Source: Candidatus Falkowiibacteriota bacterium
GTDB taxonomy: Bacteria > Patescibacteriota > Patescibacteriia > Patescibacteriales > GWC2-42-12
NCBI GenBank assembly: GCA_016208065.1
Contig: JACQYU010000079.1
Location: 1-14,735, forward strand
DNA: 14,735 nucleotides
Reading direction: 5' to 3'
Shown: positions 6,970-13,646 of the stretch, in pieces
Numbering within the stretch: position 1 is the stretch's first letter
Layout: each line of letters begins with the position of its first letter
Notes under the pieces: generated by a model
What the model was told of the DNA's origin: nothing
Database searches by the model: none
Seen by the model: the letters and a program-made list of their open reading frames with translations, nothing else
Position numbers and translations under genes: made by a program

Positions 6970-8571
6970 TTAGCGTGCTGCGGGGCCTGGATTCGAACCA
7001 GGATAATGCTCGCCCTGCGCCGGAGCCGGTCCAGCTTCTTTTTTTATAACCAGCGGCTCATCCGAAACCAATTTATTGGCCGCCACCTCAAGATTTTCAT
7101 CTATGACCGCTTCAATCGTAACTGGCGCGCCGTAAACCTGATGCAAAACCTTTTCTATAATATTTTTTATGGCTGATTCGGATACCCGGTCTTTATGGAA
7201 TTTATATTTAAAAGCCAAGCAGAGCTGATTGCCGTTTAAGCCCCGTGGCTGGCAGACGCGCAAAATAAACGATAGAGAATGGTTATACTGCTTGACTTTG
7301 GCTAAAACTTCATTCCATTTTTCCTGGATTTGCCCGTCGCTAAACTGTATCGGCTCGCCTGTTTCAGCCATTTTTTTTTCTTCCGTTCTGACGGCGGCCG
7401 GCGCAATCTTGGGCTGATTAAACCTTGAGCCGCCGATAAAACTCGGGCTAACGCCAAGCAAACTTTTAGCCGCAGTAGCGGCCGTGCAAATTTCAGCGAT
7501 AGCCATTTCTAAAGACAGCTGCTGTATAAAATCAGCCTTCAATTCACTTAAAACTTTAATGAATTTTTCTAAAAGCTTAAGCGCCTGCTCAACGTTTAAA
7601 TCCTGAGCGATTTTATTTATTTTTAACTCCAGCGTTTCGCCCAACTCCAATGATAATTTATTCACTAATCCCGGGCTGATTTTCGCGAGCATAAGCTTGC
7701 GCAGAATTTCAATCGTATCTTTAACAAACATCTTAAGGTCAACGCCGTCGTCTATTAATTTATTAACCAGTCTGATGCCGCCGGCCGCGTCTTTTTTTAT
7801 TAAAAATTCAAGCAAGCTCAAAACTTCATTTAAATCTGAGCGAGGGATAACGAGATCAGCCTCGGCCTGCGTTATTTCCGCTCCGCCGATGGAAATAATC
7901 TGCCCTAATAAGCTTTCTGCGTCGCGCATATGGCCGTCGGCGTGCCGGGCAATAGCTTCTAAAATATCTTTGGCGATTTTTATTTTTTCGGCTTGGATTA
8001 TATAGGTCAATTTTTTAACCGCGTCGTTAACGCCGATTCTTTTAAAATCAAAACGCTGGCAGCGCGAGATAATCGTAGCCGGAACCTTATGCGCTTCGGT
8101 CGTGCATAAGATAAATATTACGTTAGCCGGCGGCTCCTCAATAACTTTTAAAAGCGCGTTAAAAGCCTGGGTTGACAGCATGTGCGCTTCATCAATGATA
8201 AAAACTTTGTATTTTGATCTGGACGGGGCGACGCGCGCGCTGGCGATTATGTTGTCGCGGACATTATCCACGCCCGTATTTGACGCCGCGTCAATTTCAA
8301 TAGTATCCAAAGCCCGGCCATCGGTAATTTCCTTACAGCTCAAACATTCATTGCAGGGATCGGCCGAATCTTTTTTGCGCTTTTCGCAATTAATTGATTT
8401 AGCGAAAACTCTGGCCAAAGTGGTTTTGCCTACGGCGCGCGGACCGCAAAATAAATAAGCATGGGCAATTTTGCCGGTCTTAATTTCCTGCTCTAAAGTC
8501 ACTTTTATGTAGTTTTGCCCGACCACTTCGCTAAAATTTTGCGGCCGGTATTTTCTATATAATGTAGGCAT
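6970..8571 (-). CDS. dnaX: DNA polymerase III clamp-loader subunit gamma/tau
   Basis: DnaX is the ATPase subunit of the clamp loader that places the sliding clamp at primed DNA. The product is 533 residues, between E. coli gamma (431) and tau (643). Visible features in order are MPTLYRKYRPQNFSEVVGQ, Walker A GPRAVGKT (43-50), a four-Cys zinc module (C62, C73, C76, C79), and Walker B with DEAH (127-130). Sensor 1 lies around ILCTTEAHK (154-162), the SRC arginine-finger motif is at 169-171, and sensor 2 is at GHMRDAESLL (213-222). A helical domain III follows, then a linker and a 90-residue C-terminal domain (about 412-500). The ATG at 8571 gives the family's standard start. The last dozen residues (HYPGSNPGPAAR) are encoded by the 3' end of a tRNA, so the original C-terminus appears to have been replaced. 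Confidence 0.96.
   Translation of the reverse strand: MPTLYRKYRPQNFSEVVGQNYIKVTLEQEIKTGKIAHAYLFCGPRAVGKTTLARVFAKSINCEKRKKDSADPCNECLSCKEITDGRALDTIEIDAASNTGVDNVRDNIIASARVAPSRSKYKVFIIDEAHMLSTQAFNALLKVIEEPPANVIFILCTTEAHKVPATIISRCQRFDFKRIGVNDAVKKLTYIIQAEKIKIAKDILEAIARHADGHMRDAESLLGQIISIGGAEITQAEADLVIPRSDLNEVLSLLEFLIKKDAAGGIRLVNKLIDDGVDLKMFVKDTIEILRKLMLAKISPGLVNKLSLELGETLELKINKIAQDLNVEQALKLLEKFIKVLSELKADFIQQLSLEMAIAEICTAATAAKSLLGVSPSFIGGSRFNQPKIAPAAVRTEEKKMAETGEPIQFSDGQIQEKWNEVLAKVKQYNHSLSFILRVCQPRGLNGNQLCLAFKYKFHKDRVSESAIKNIIEKVLHQVYGAPVTIEAVIDENLEVAANKLVSDEPLVIKKEAGPAPAQGEHYPGSNPGPAAR
6976..7002 (-). other. tRNA 3'-end fragment embedded in the dnaX stop region
   Basis: On the minus strand CCTGG (7002-6998), loop TTCGAAT (6997-6991), CCAGG (6990-6986), CCCCGCA (6985-6979), GCA (6978-6976). 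This is a perfect T-stem and T-loop followed by a 3' acceptor strand and a CCA-like tail. No matching 5' acceptor strand (TGCGGGG), D-arm or anticodon arm is found upstream on the minus strand, so it is not a whole tRNA gene. It is in frame with dnaX and produces its last residues. The tRNA type cannot be determined. Such 3' fragments are typical of attachment sites left by elements that integrate into tRNA genes, or of deletion scars. Confidence 0.65.
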
Positions 8572-8577
8572 GTTTTT

Positions 8578-8605
8578 ATATTAACTCATTTAGATTAAAT
8601 ATCAA
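8578..8605 (-). promoter_or_regulatory. Candidate dnaX promoter
   Basis: Minus strand TTGATA (8605-8600), 16 bases, TAATAT (8583-8578), then AAAAAC and the dnaX ATG. The -10 box ends only 6 bases before the start codon, which predicts a leaderless message. No Shine-Dalgarno sequence is present. Confidence 0.45.
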
Positions 8606-8626
8606 GTTTTTACAATTTTTCAAAAT

Positions 8627-8774
8627 AAAAGTTTCCAATTTTTAATTTCCAATTTTTAAATAATTTTTAATGACTTAATTTTTAATTATTTATCCTACCT
8701 CGCGTAGGAAAAATTAAAATATTTAGTCATTATTTAAAAATTAAAAATTAAAAAATTGAAAATTGAAAACTTTT
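8627..8774. repeat. 148 bp AT-rich near-perfect palindrome
   Basis: The left arm begins AAAAGTTT (8627-8634) and the right arm ends AAACTTTT (8767-8774). Inner matches include AATGAC on the left and GTCATT on the right. The centre is CCTAC-CTCGC-GTAGG (8694-8708), exactly at the midpoint. The arms consist mostly of AATTTTTAA-type runs. The element lies downstream of the 221-residue gene and upstream of dnaX. It can fold as one long hairpin in DNA or RNA, and may act as a terminator, a mobile non-coding element or a cruciform site. It has no coding capacity. Confidence 0.75.
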
Positions 8775-8820
8775 AAAAATATATAGAAACTATTTTTTAC
8801 ATAATTTTTTGTACTTTGCC

Positions 8821-9486
8821 CTACTCACTCTTGCGTACCACATTCTCCACCGCCGCCCATTTTGATTCGCCGTTTTTCGGCACGAGTATGACGATTTCGT
8901 CTCCGCTTTCGCCTTTATAGTAAGTTACGCTGGCGGTTAAGAGCCGCCATTTTTTTCCGTCAGCCAAGGCTAAATATTCGCCCGCGGTTGACCGTTCAAG
9001 CGTACCGACGACGCGAGCGCGTTCAATCGGCCCGATCTGCTTATAAACGAAAGTACCGGTAGCGGTTATGGTAAGCTTTAAAATATCACCCTCAACCAAT
9101 TTTGATTTTGAAGCGTAATTGGCCGGCACGCTATATTGCTTGCCATCCGGACCGATCATATTTTCTCCGTCAAACACGCCTTCAATAACCCGCGCTTCGC
9201 CTAAATTTTCTTCACCGGAGTCAAAATTTTCGTCGCTTAGCTGGGCTATACTGATTGAAGACTCGTCCTCGGGCGATAAATTGCCGGATAAAAGCTGGAT
9301 TAAACGCTCGTTATTTTCCTTAATGTTAAGAAGCAGCTTTTTGGCTAAAATCATTTTTGATTTGGCAATGCTGACGTTTTCCTGCTTAACCGGCTTTTTT
9401 AACGAATCAGCGTTTAAATATTCCTTGGCTTCACTGTCGGTTTCCATGGCCAAATCGTCATCTATTTTTTTATTTTGGTTTATCAT
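8821..9486 (-). CDS. Conserved-looking two-domain protein of unknown function, 221 residues
   Basis: The ATG at 9486 begins MINQNKKIDDDLAMETDSEA. Residues 1-75 are charged and helical (KSKMILAKKLLLNIKENNERL, probably a coiled coil), followed by an acidic linker (about 70-95). The beta-rich C-terminal domain (about 97-221) has GVFDGENMIGPDGKQYSVP, NYASKSKLVEGDILKLTI and YKQIGPIERARVVG. The domain has the look of an OB- or SH3-like barrel, and I believe similar sequences recur in Patescibacteria, but no named family can be confirmed here. There is no signal peptide or membrane span, so it is probably cytosolic. The stop is TAG, the only non-TAA stop in the window. It lies 18 bases after the lipoprotein gene, likely the same operon, and is followed by the 148 bp palindrome. 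Confidence 0.8.
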   Translation of the reverse strand: MINQNKKIDDDLAMETDSEAKEYLNADSLKKPVKQENVSIAKSKMILAKKLLLNIKENNERLIQLLSGNLSPEDESSISIAQLSDENFDSGEENLGEARVIEGVFDGENMIGPDGKQYSVPANYASKSKLVEGDILKLTITATGTFVYKQIGPIERARVVGTLERSTAGEYLALADGKKWRLLTASVTYYKGESGDEIVILVPKNGESKWAAVENVVRKSE

Positions 9487-9504
9487 AAATTTTTATTTTA
9501 AGTT

Positions 9505-10089
9505 TTATTTAATATTTTTAATGACTTTTACCAATTCGGCTGTATTCCAAACATCGCTGGGGTATAAATTTATAGTGTAATTATCGAATACTATGGTTGT
9601 TCCCGAATCTGTGGTACCCAGAGATTTAATCGCAAAATCTTGATTGTCAAAACAAAACGATGTTATAGGGCTATCTCCCTCTATCTTTGGAAATAATAAC
9701 TGATCTTTTTCGGATGGATAAAAACATGCATGGCCTTTAAACACTTCTCCTTTTGTTATCTCATATTTTCCGCTTGCCATTGCCTCGCCTTCAAAATTTA
9801 TTTTAACATTATATGCTGATATTGCTCCCTCGGCAAAAGATTTATCAAATGGTTTTATGGATTTAACTTTCATGCCGGCAACAACATCTCCGATTTTTAT
9901 CTTATCCAATTTAAATATATTGTTTTCTATTGAACTATCAGTTGTATTATCATTTTCAACCAAAGGTTGGCCATCCCTTGGCTGTTCTTTTATTTTTTCT
10001 GCTGGCTTAACAATCTGCGTTTCAATTTTTGCACAACCAGACAATAAAAATATAGTAATAAACAAGCTTAATATTAATATTTTTTTCAT
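9505..10089 (-). CDS. Lipoprotein of unknown function, 194 residues
   Basis: It begins MKKILILSLFITIFLLSGC, a lipoprotein signal with lipobox LLSGC and Cys19 as the lipid site. A polar linker (about 25-60, with Pro, Glu, Asn and Thr) leads to a predicted beta-rich domain (about 63-185). That domain includes KIKIGDVVAGMKVKSIKPF, GKYEITKGEVFKGHACFYPS and TTIVFDNYTINLYPS, with two Cys (about residues 132 and 147) that could form a disulfide outside the cell. The family is not recognised. It is the first gene of a pair with the 221-residue protein. A box pair at 10170-10198 would give a leader of about 70-75 bases, longer than for the other genes here. Confidence 0.8.
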   Translation of the reverse strand: MKKILILSLFITIFLLSGCAKIETQIVKPAEKIKEQPRDGQPLVENDNTTDSSIENNIFKLDKIKIGDVVAGMKVKSIKPFDKSFAEGAISAYNVKINFEGEAMASGKYEITKGEVFKGHACFYPSEKDQLLFPKIEGDSPITSFCFDNQDFAIKSLGTTDSGTTIVFDNYTINLYPSDVWNTAELVKVIKNIK

Positions 10090-10169
10090 ATTTGAAAATT
10101 TAATAATTGGTCATTCATTTAAAATTGGTTATTGAAAGTTGAAAATTATTATGTGTTATATTTGCCACC

Positions 10170-10198
10170 ATCTTACCTAAAAACTTCCCTTTTGTAAA
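10170..10198 (-). promoter_or_regulatory. Candidate promoter of the lipoprotein/221-residue pair
   Basis: Minus strand TTTACA (10198-10193), exactly 17 bases, TAAGAT (10175-10170). It starts right after the stop codon of the TraG-like ATPase gene, so the downstream pair can be transcribed independently. The -35 box matches consensus at 5 of 6 positions and the -10 box at 4 of 6. Confidence 0.4.
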
Positions 10199-10201
10199 GA
10201 C

Positions 10202-12745
10202 TTAAGTGTGCGCCTGCGCCCGCCTCATTATTTCCGCCTCTATTATATTCCGGTCTTGCCCGTATTTTAAGCGGGAAAGAGACTTAATTTTATTCGCCAA
10301 GTCTTCCCGCTTAATTCCCGGCAAAGGCCAAATTGTTGACATGGAAAAAGGGCGCGAGGCCGTATTATCCATTAACAATTTAACGTAAGCCGTGTATTTT
10401 TCAATATTGATCAAGTCATACTGGTTAAACACGGGCGCAAATTCTTTAGCCATAACTTCCGCGTCTTCGGAGCCGATCTTAAACAACAGCCAAGTACCGA
10501 CATTGCCGAAAACCGCGTTTTTAATTGATGTATCCTGGCCTTTTACCAATTGCCCGAGATACTGATGCGCGATTATCAAATTTAAATTATATTTTCTGGC
10601 TTCGCTTAAAATTGAATTAACCGAATCGGTGGTGAAATTCTGAAATTCGTCTATATACAAATAAAAATCAACTCTTTTCTCTTGCGGCATGTCCGTGCGC
10701 GAAAGAGCTGACATTAAAATTTTGCCGACTAAAATCATGCCTAATAAATGGGCGTTCATTTCGCCGATTAAGCCTTTGGATAAATCAACCAGCAGAATTT
10801 TTTTCGCGTCCATAATATCGCGCAAATTAAACGAGCTCTCTTGCTGGGCGATTATCGGCCGCATGGTATCGTTGGAAATAAACGAAGTTAATTTTGAAGT
10901 TATGTACGGCACAACATTAGCCAAAGCCGCTTCGCCGCCGGCTTTTTCCGCTTCTTTGCGCCAAAAATCAACCACGGTCGGGTCTTTACATTTTTCCAGC
11001 TTCATTTTCCTGAATTCCGGATCGGCTAAAACTTTCGGAATTTCCATTAAAGTTGAACCGCTTTCCGGGTCGCTCATGACGAGTAGCATGGCGTTTCTCA
11101 TATATTGTTCAAAAATCGGCCCGCCGGTGGCTTTTAAATCATAAAGCTTGTCAAAAATCTTTATCATTTCATTAATGACAAAAGTTTTCTGCTCAGGATA
11201 GCGCGGGTCAAATTCCAGTAAATTTAAAGCCAGCGGCCGGGAAATATCGGCCGGCGCGAATAAAATAACGTCGTCCGCGCGTTCTGGCGGAATGCGGCTG
11301 ATTATATCATTAATCAAATCGCCGTGCGGATCAATTACACAAACGCCTTCGCCATTGGCAATATCCTGGATCGCCATAGATGCGAGTAAAACCGATTTGC
11401 CCACGCCGGATTTACCTATAACGTAAGTATGCCGGCGCCTGTCTTCGCGCTTCATTTTTATTTCCGTGCTTACGGAGCGATAAATATTTTTTCCTAAAAT
11501 TATGCCTTCGTCAGGAATGTTAGATGGCGCGGCCGAATATTTAGCTAAAAGCCAGCGGATGTTCGGCGTTTCCGCGCCGGCGAGCGGCGGATGGTAAAGC
11601 GAGGCCAGCTCTTCGGTATTTAAAATAAAGCTTAAGCTCGGCTTAAAGCGGCGGTAAATAAAATCTTTAATTAAAAATTTTTGGATATAGTTATTATAAA
11701 AAGGGGTTTTATTGCTTAAAACATTGCCGTATTGATAATAATTATACTGGCTAAAGGAACGAATCATGTTATTTAAAAAAACTTTAGCCCGAGGCAGATC
11801 GCGCGCGCCGGCCACTAGCCTTATATTTACGTCCATCCCGGCTTTGGAATTTTTTTCTTCAATTAATTTTAAAACTTCCTGCTCCATGGCGGTTAAGCGG
11901 TTTTCCTTTTCCGGCTTACTAGCTTCGGCCTTCGGCTTGGCCGCGTCGGCCAAATCGCCGAGAAATGATAAAATTTTAGATAATAAATTTATTTTTAAGG
12001 CCTCTGACAATTTCTTGCCCTGGTTAACCGACGAAACTACCCGGTTGACTTTATCGTGCCAGCCGCGGCGGGAGCTTCTAACAACGTATTGTATGGCCAA
12101 GCTTTCGTCTTCGTCTAATTTTGACATGGCATTAACCAAAGAATTTAAAGGATCAGCCTCCATTTTGTTGTAAGTTTTTAAAGGAAAAATAAAACTGCGC
12201 TTGGTTTTAATAAAGCCGGCCGCGATTTGGCCGCGAGCGCTGAAAATATTATAATCAGGCACCTCCTCTAAAACCGCTTCCGGATAAAAAGCCTGGATTT
12301 GCTGTTCAATATAGCGGCCCATGGCGCGAGGCGCGACAACGTAAAAGGAAATAAACTTATGGTCAGCCACGATTTCAAAAGAAAAATGATCGTTTCTTCC
12401 GATCAACCAGGCAAAATTTTTATGCCAGCTCTCGGCCTTTAGGCCGCCGATAGCTTTAAAAATAGTCTCACCGCGGGAAATTTCTTCGCGCAAACGCTGT
12501 AAATAGTTTTGGGCGCTGGGCTGATCTTTTTCACTGGGTTTTTCCTTGGGCACGCGCAAAAGATAAATTATATGCTCGTGATACTTTGAATTTAAAGCCA
12601 GCCACAAAATAATTTTTCGCGCCATAAAAAGCATCAGCGCCAAGCCGAAAAAAATCAATAAATAAACCAGCCAGCCGTCAATATTAACGTTTAAGCTTAC
12701 GTCTTGAATAATTTGGGTATTTTGCCCGGAAATGCCGTAGTCCAT
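10202..12745 (-). CDS. Membrane-anchored TraG/TraD (VirD4)-like ATPase, orphan coupling-protein homologue
   Basis: The product is 847 residues from the ATG at 12745. One membrane segment (about 25-50, WLVYLLIFFGLALMLFMARK) precedes a long N-terminal region (about 65-400) without recognisable motifs. The ATPase domain has Walker A GKSGVGKS (444-451), VCVIDPHGDL (about 468-477) and Walker B FYLYIDEFQNF (about 694-704). It also has SEARKYNLNLIIAHQYLGQL (about 714-733), the conserved block of type IV secretion coupling and conjugative ATPases. Such hexamers move DNA or protein across the membrane. No other secretion genes, relaxase or pilin are in the window. The frame extends 13 codons upstream to a TTG, but that part is a palindromic repeat, so the ATG is preferred. 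The upstream neighbour (12884-13393) is probably its partner, 138 bases away. Confidence 0.9.
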   Translation of the reverse strand: MDYGISGQNTQIIQDVSLNVNIDGWLVYLLIFFGLALMLFMARKIILWLALNSKYHEHIIYLLRVPKEKPSEKDQPSAQNYLQRLREEISRGETIFKAIGGLKAESWHKNFAWLIGRNDHFSFEIVADHKFISFYVVAPRAMGRYIEQQIQAFYPEAVLEEVPDYNIFSARGQIAAGFIKTKRSFIFPLKTYNKMEADPLNSLVNAMSKLDEDESLAIQYVVRSSRRGWHDKVNRVVSSVNQGKKLSEALKINLLSKILSFLGDLADAAKPKAEASKPEKENRLTAMEQEVLKLIEEKNSKAGMDVNIRLVAGARDLPRAKVFLNNMIRSFSQYNYYQYGNVLSNKTPFYNNYIQKFLIKDFIYRRFKPSLSFILNTEELASLYHPPLAGAETPNIRWLLAKYSAAPSNIPDEGIILGKNIYRSVSTEIKMKREDRRRHTYVIGKSGVGKSVLLASMAIQDIANGEGVCVIDPHGDLINDIISRIPPERADDVILFAPADISRPLALNLLEFDPRYPEQKTFVINEMIKIFDKLYDLKATGGPIFEQYMRNAMLLVMSDPESGSTLMEIPKVLADPEFRKMKLEKCKDPTVVDFWRKEAEKAGGEAALANVVPYITSKLTSFISNDTMRPIIAQQESSFNLRDIMDAKKILLVDLSKGLIGEMNAHLLGMILVGKILMSALSRTDMPQEKRVDFYLYIDEFQNFTTDSVNSILSEARKYNLNLIIAHQYLGQLVKGQDTSIKNAVFGNVGTWLLFKIGSEDAEVMAKEFAPVFNQYDLINIEKYTAYVKLLMDNTASRPFSMSTIWPLPGIKREDLANKIKSLSRLKYGQDRNIIEAEIMRRAQAHT

Positions 12746-12751
12746 ACCTTT

Positions 12752-12789
12752 GCCATTGCGAGCCGCGTACCCGCGGCGAAGCAATCTCC
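12752..12789 (+). repeat. GCAATCTC-type palindromic repeat, copy A
   Basis: It begins GCCATTGCGAG, contains a GC hairpin CCGCG-TACC-CGCGG (12763-12776), and ends GAAGCAATCTCC. The ends match copies B and C further right. It lies only 6 bases before the chosen start of the ATPase gene, and the upstream extension of that gene's frame runs through it. Confidence 0.7.
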
Positions 12790-12795
12790 TTCTTT

Positions 12796-12874
12796 GTCAT
12801 TCCGGCCTCCGAGCCGGAATCCAGCTTTAGCGCAATGAACAAGTTTCTGGATTGCGGGTCAAGCCCGCAATGAC
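12796..12874. repeat. GTCATTCCGG / CCCGCAATGAC double-hairpin repeat
   Basis: The left half is GTCATTCCGGC, a short loop, then GCCGGAATCCAG (hairpin 12801-12818). The right half is CTGGATTGCGGG, TCAAG, CCCGCAATGAC (hairpin 12851-12871). The outer ends GTCATT and AATGAC are inverted, as are the inner ATCCAG and CTGGAT, so the whole 79 bp unit is a nested inverted repeat. It lies between the helical-protein gene and the ATPase gene. It resembles dispersed extragenic palindromes of the REP type. Confidence 0.75.
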
Positions 12875-12883
12875 AAACGATGA

Positions 12884-13393
12884 TTATTTATTTTCAATTT
12901 TTAGCTTAACTAACTCATCCGCCTTAATCTTGGCTTCCTGCTCTAAAAAATATTTATTAATTCCCGGAATTAAAGACAGCCATTTTTTTATCAGCTTAAT
13001 AATTTCGCCGATATTTATTTTGGCCTTGGCTAATAATTGATTTATTTTATTGGCGGTTTGCTCGCCTTTTACTTTAAATTCCTGCTGTTTCTCTGGCGTT
13101 AAGCTTAAATATATTTCCGCCAGATCTTCGGCTAAAATACTCTCAATCTGCTTTTGCCTTTTTGCTTCCGGCGCCATAATGCCGGCCGCCTGTCCGGTAA
13201 CGTCCGGAGGAGGCTGGCTTTCCGTCCGCGCAATTTCATCTTTTGCGGTTTTTTCAGTTTGCTCCGAAATTTTCTCTTTTTCCGCGTCGGCAAAGCGCTC
13301 TAAACTCTGTTTTAATTTTTCACCTTCAAACAATGGCCGTTCGTTTAACCCCGCGACCTTTTCATTTTTTTGGTCTAATTTTATGTCAGTCAT
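12884..13393 (-). CDS. Helical protein encoded upstream of the TraG-like ATPase
   Basis: The 169-residue product has an N-terminal half (1-75) rich in Glu, Lys and Gln, probably disordered or coiled coil, and then a PPPDVTG linker. The C-terminal half (about 80-169) is helical: ILAEDLAEIYLSLTPEKQ, EQTANKINQLLAKAKINIGE, then an amphipathic, partly hydrophobic stretch IKLIKKWLSLIPGINKYF (about 136-153) and a charged tail. That stretch could lie on a membrane, but it is not a convincing full span. No family name is recognised. Its position directly upstream of the ATPase gene suggests a shared job, perhaps at the membrane. It has the best -10 box (TATAAT) on the minus strand, 10 bases before the ATG. 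Palindromic repeats lie on both sides of the gene. Confidence 0.78.
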   Translation of the reverse strand: MTDIKLDQKNEKVAGLNERPLFEGEKLKQSLERFADAEKEKISEQTEKTAKDEIARTESQPPPDVTGQAAGIMAPEAKRQKQIESILAEDLAEIYLSLTPEKQQEFKVKGEQTANKINQLLAKAKINIGEIIKLIKKWLSLIPGINKYFLEQEAKIKADELVKLKIENK

Positions 13394-13403
13394 ATGTATG
13401 AAT

Positions 13404-13432
13404 ATTATAACATAAAATAAATAAAATATAAA
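13404..13432 (-). promoter_or_regulatory. Promoter of the helical protein/ATPase pair
   Basis: Minus strand TTTATA (13432-13427), 17 bases, perfect TATAAT (13409-13404), with TGT directly before it forming an extended -10 (TGnTATAAT). The -10 ends 10 bases before the ATG at 13393, so the message would have a leader of about 3 bases. Confidence 0.65.
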
Positions 13433-13449
13433 ATGACTTATAAATTTCT

Positions 13450-13505
13450 GTTATTGCGAGAAGTCCCACGCCAAATTTTGGCGGGGGCGACGAAGCAATC
13501 TCCGG
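13450..13505 (+). repeat. GCAATCTC-type palindromic repeat, copy B
   Basis: It begins GTTATTGCGAG, has an internal hairpin around CGCCAAA/TTTGGCG (about 13464-13487), and ends CGAAGCAATCTCCGG. It is in the same orientation as copy A and inverted relative to copy C. With copy C it brackets about 98 bases of AT-rich non-coding DNA, making a 197 bp structure (13450-13646) with inverted ends. That layout resembles a MITE-like or composite palindrome. Confidence 0.75.
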
Positions 13506-13603
13506 TTTAATGACGCGAAGCTTAAATTATTTTTTAAATGCTTAATGCTAAACTAAATTTATTTTTAAGCGGCATTTTTTAATTTATTGTTTTTCCCGAC
13601 TTA

Positions 13604-13646
13604 CCGGAGATTGCTTCGCCCCGCGAACGCGTGTCTCGCAATGACA
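13604..13646 (-). repeat. GCAATCTC-type palindromic repeat, copy C (inverted)
   Basis: On the plus strand it starts CCGGAGATTGCTTCG and ends TCTCGCAATGACA, the reverse of copy B, with an inner CGCG-AA-CGCG hairpin (13622-13631). Its last six bases, ATGACA, are also the apparent -35 box of the CorA-like gene. Confidence 0.75.

Noticed and set aside
7041..7048. Run of seven A on the minus strand in dnaX (ATA AAA AAA GAA), a possible slippery site like the gamma/tau frameshift signal
   Set aside because: It lies only 22 codons from the stop, after all domains, so slippage would not give a gamma-like truncation. No stimulating hairpin or upstream Shine-Dalgarno-like element is evident.
11766..12173. 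135-codon plus-strand ORF opposite the ATPase gene, and other 60-150 codon antisense ORFs inside dnaX, the CARDB gene and the 221-residue gene
   Set aside because: All mirror real coding regions on the other strand, start without promoters, and have no recognisable domains.
12752..13646. CRISPR array
   Set aside because: The repeats are palindromic, few, irregularly spaced, in both orientations and interrupted by a gene. No regular spacers and no cas genes are present.
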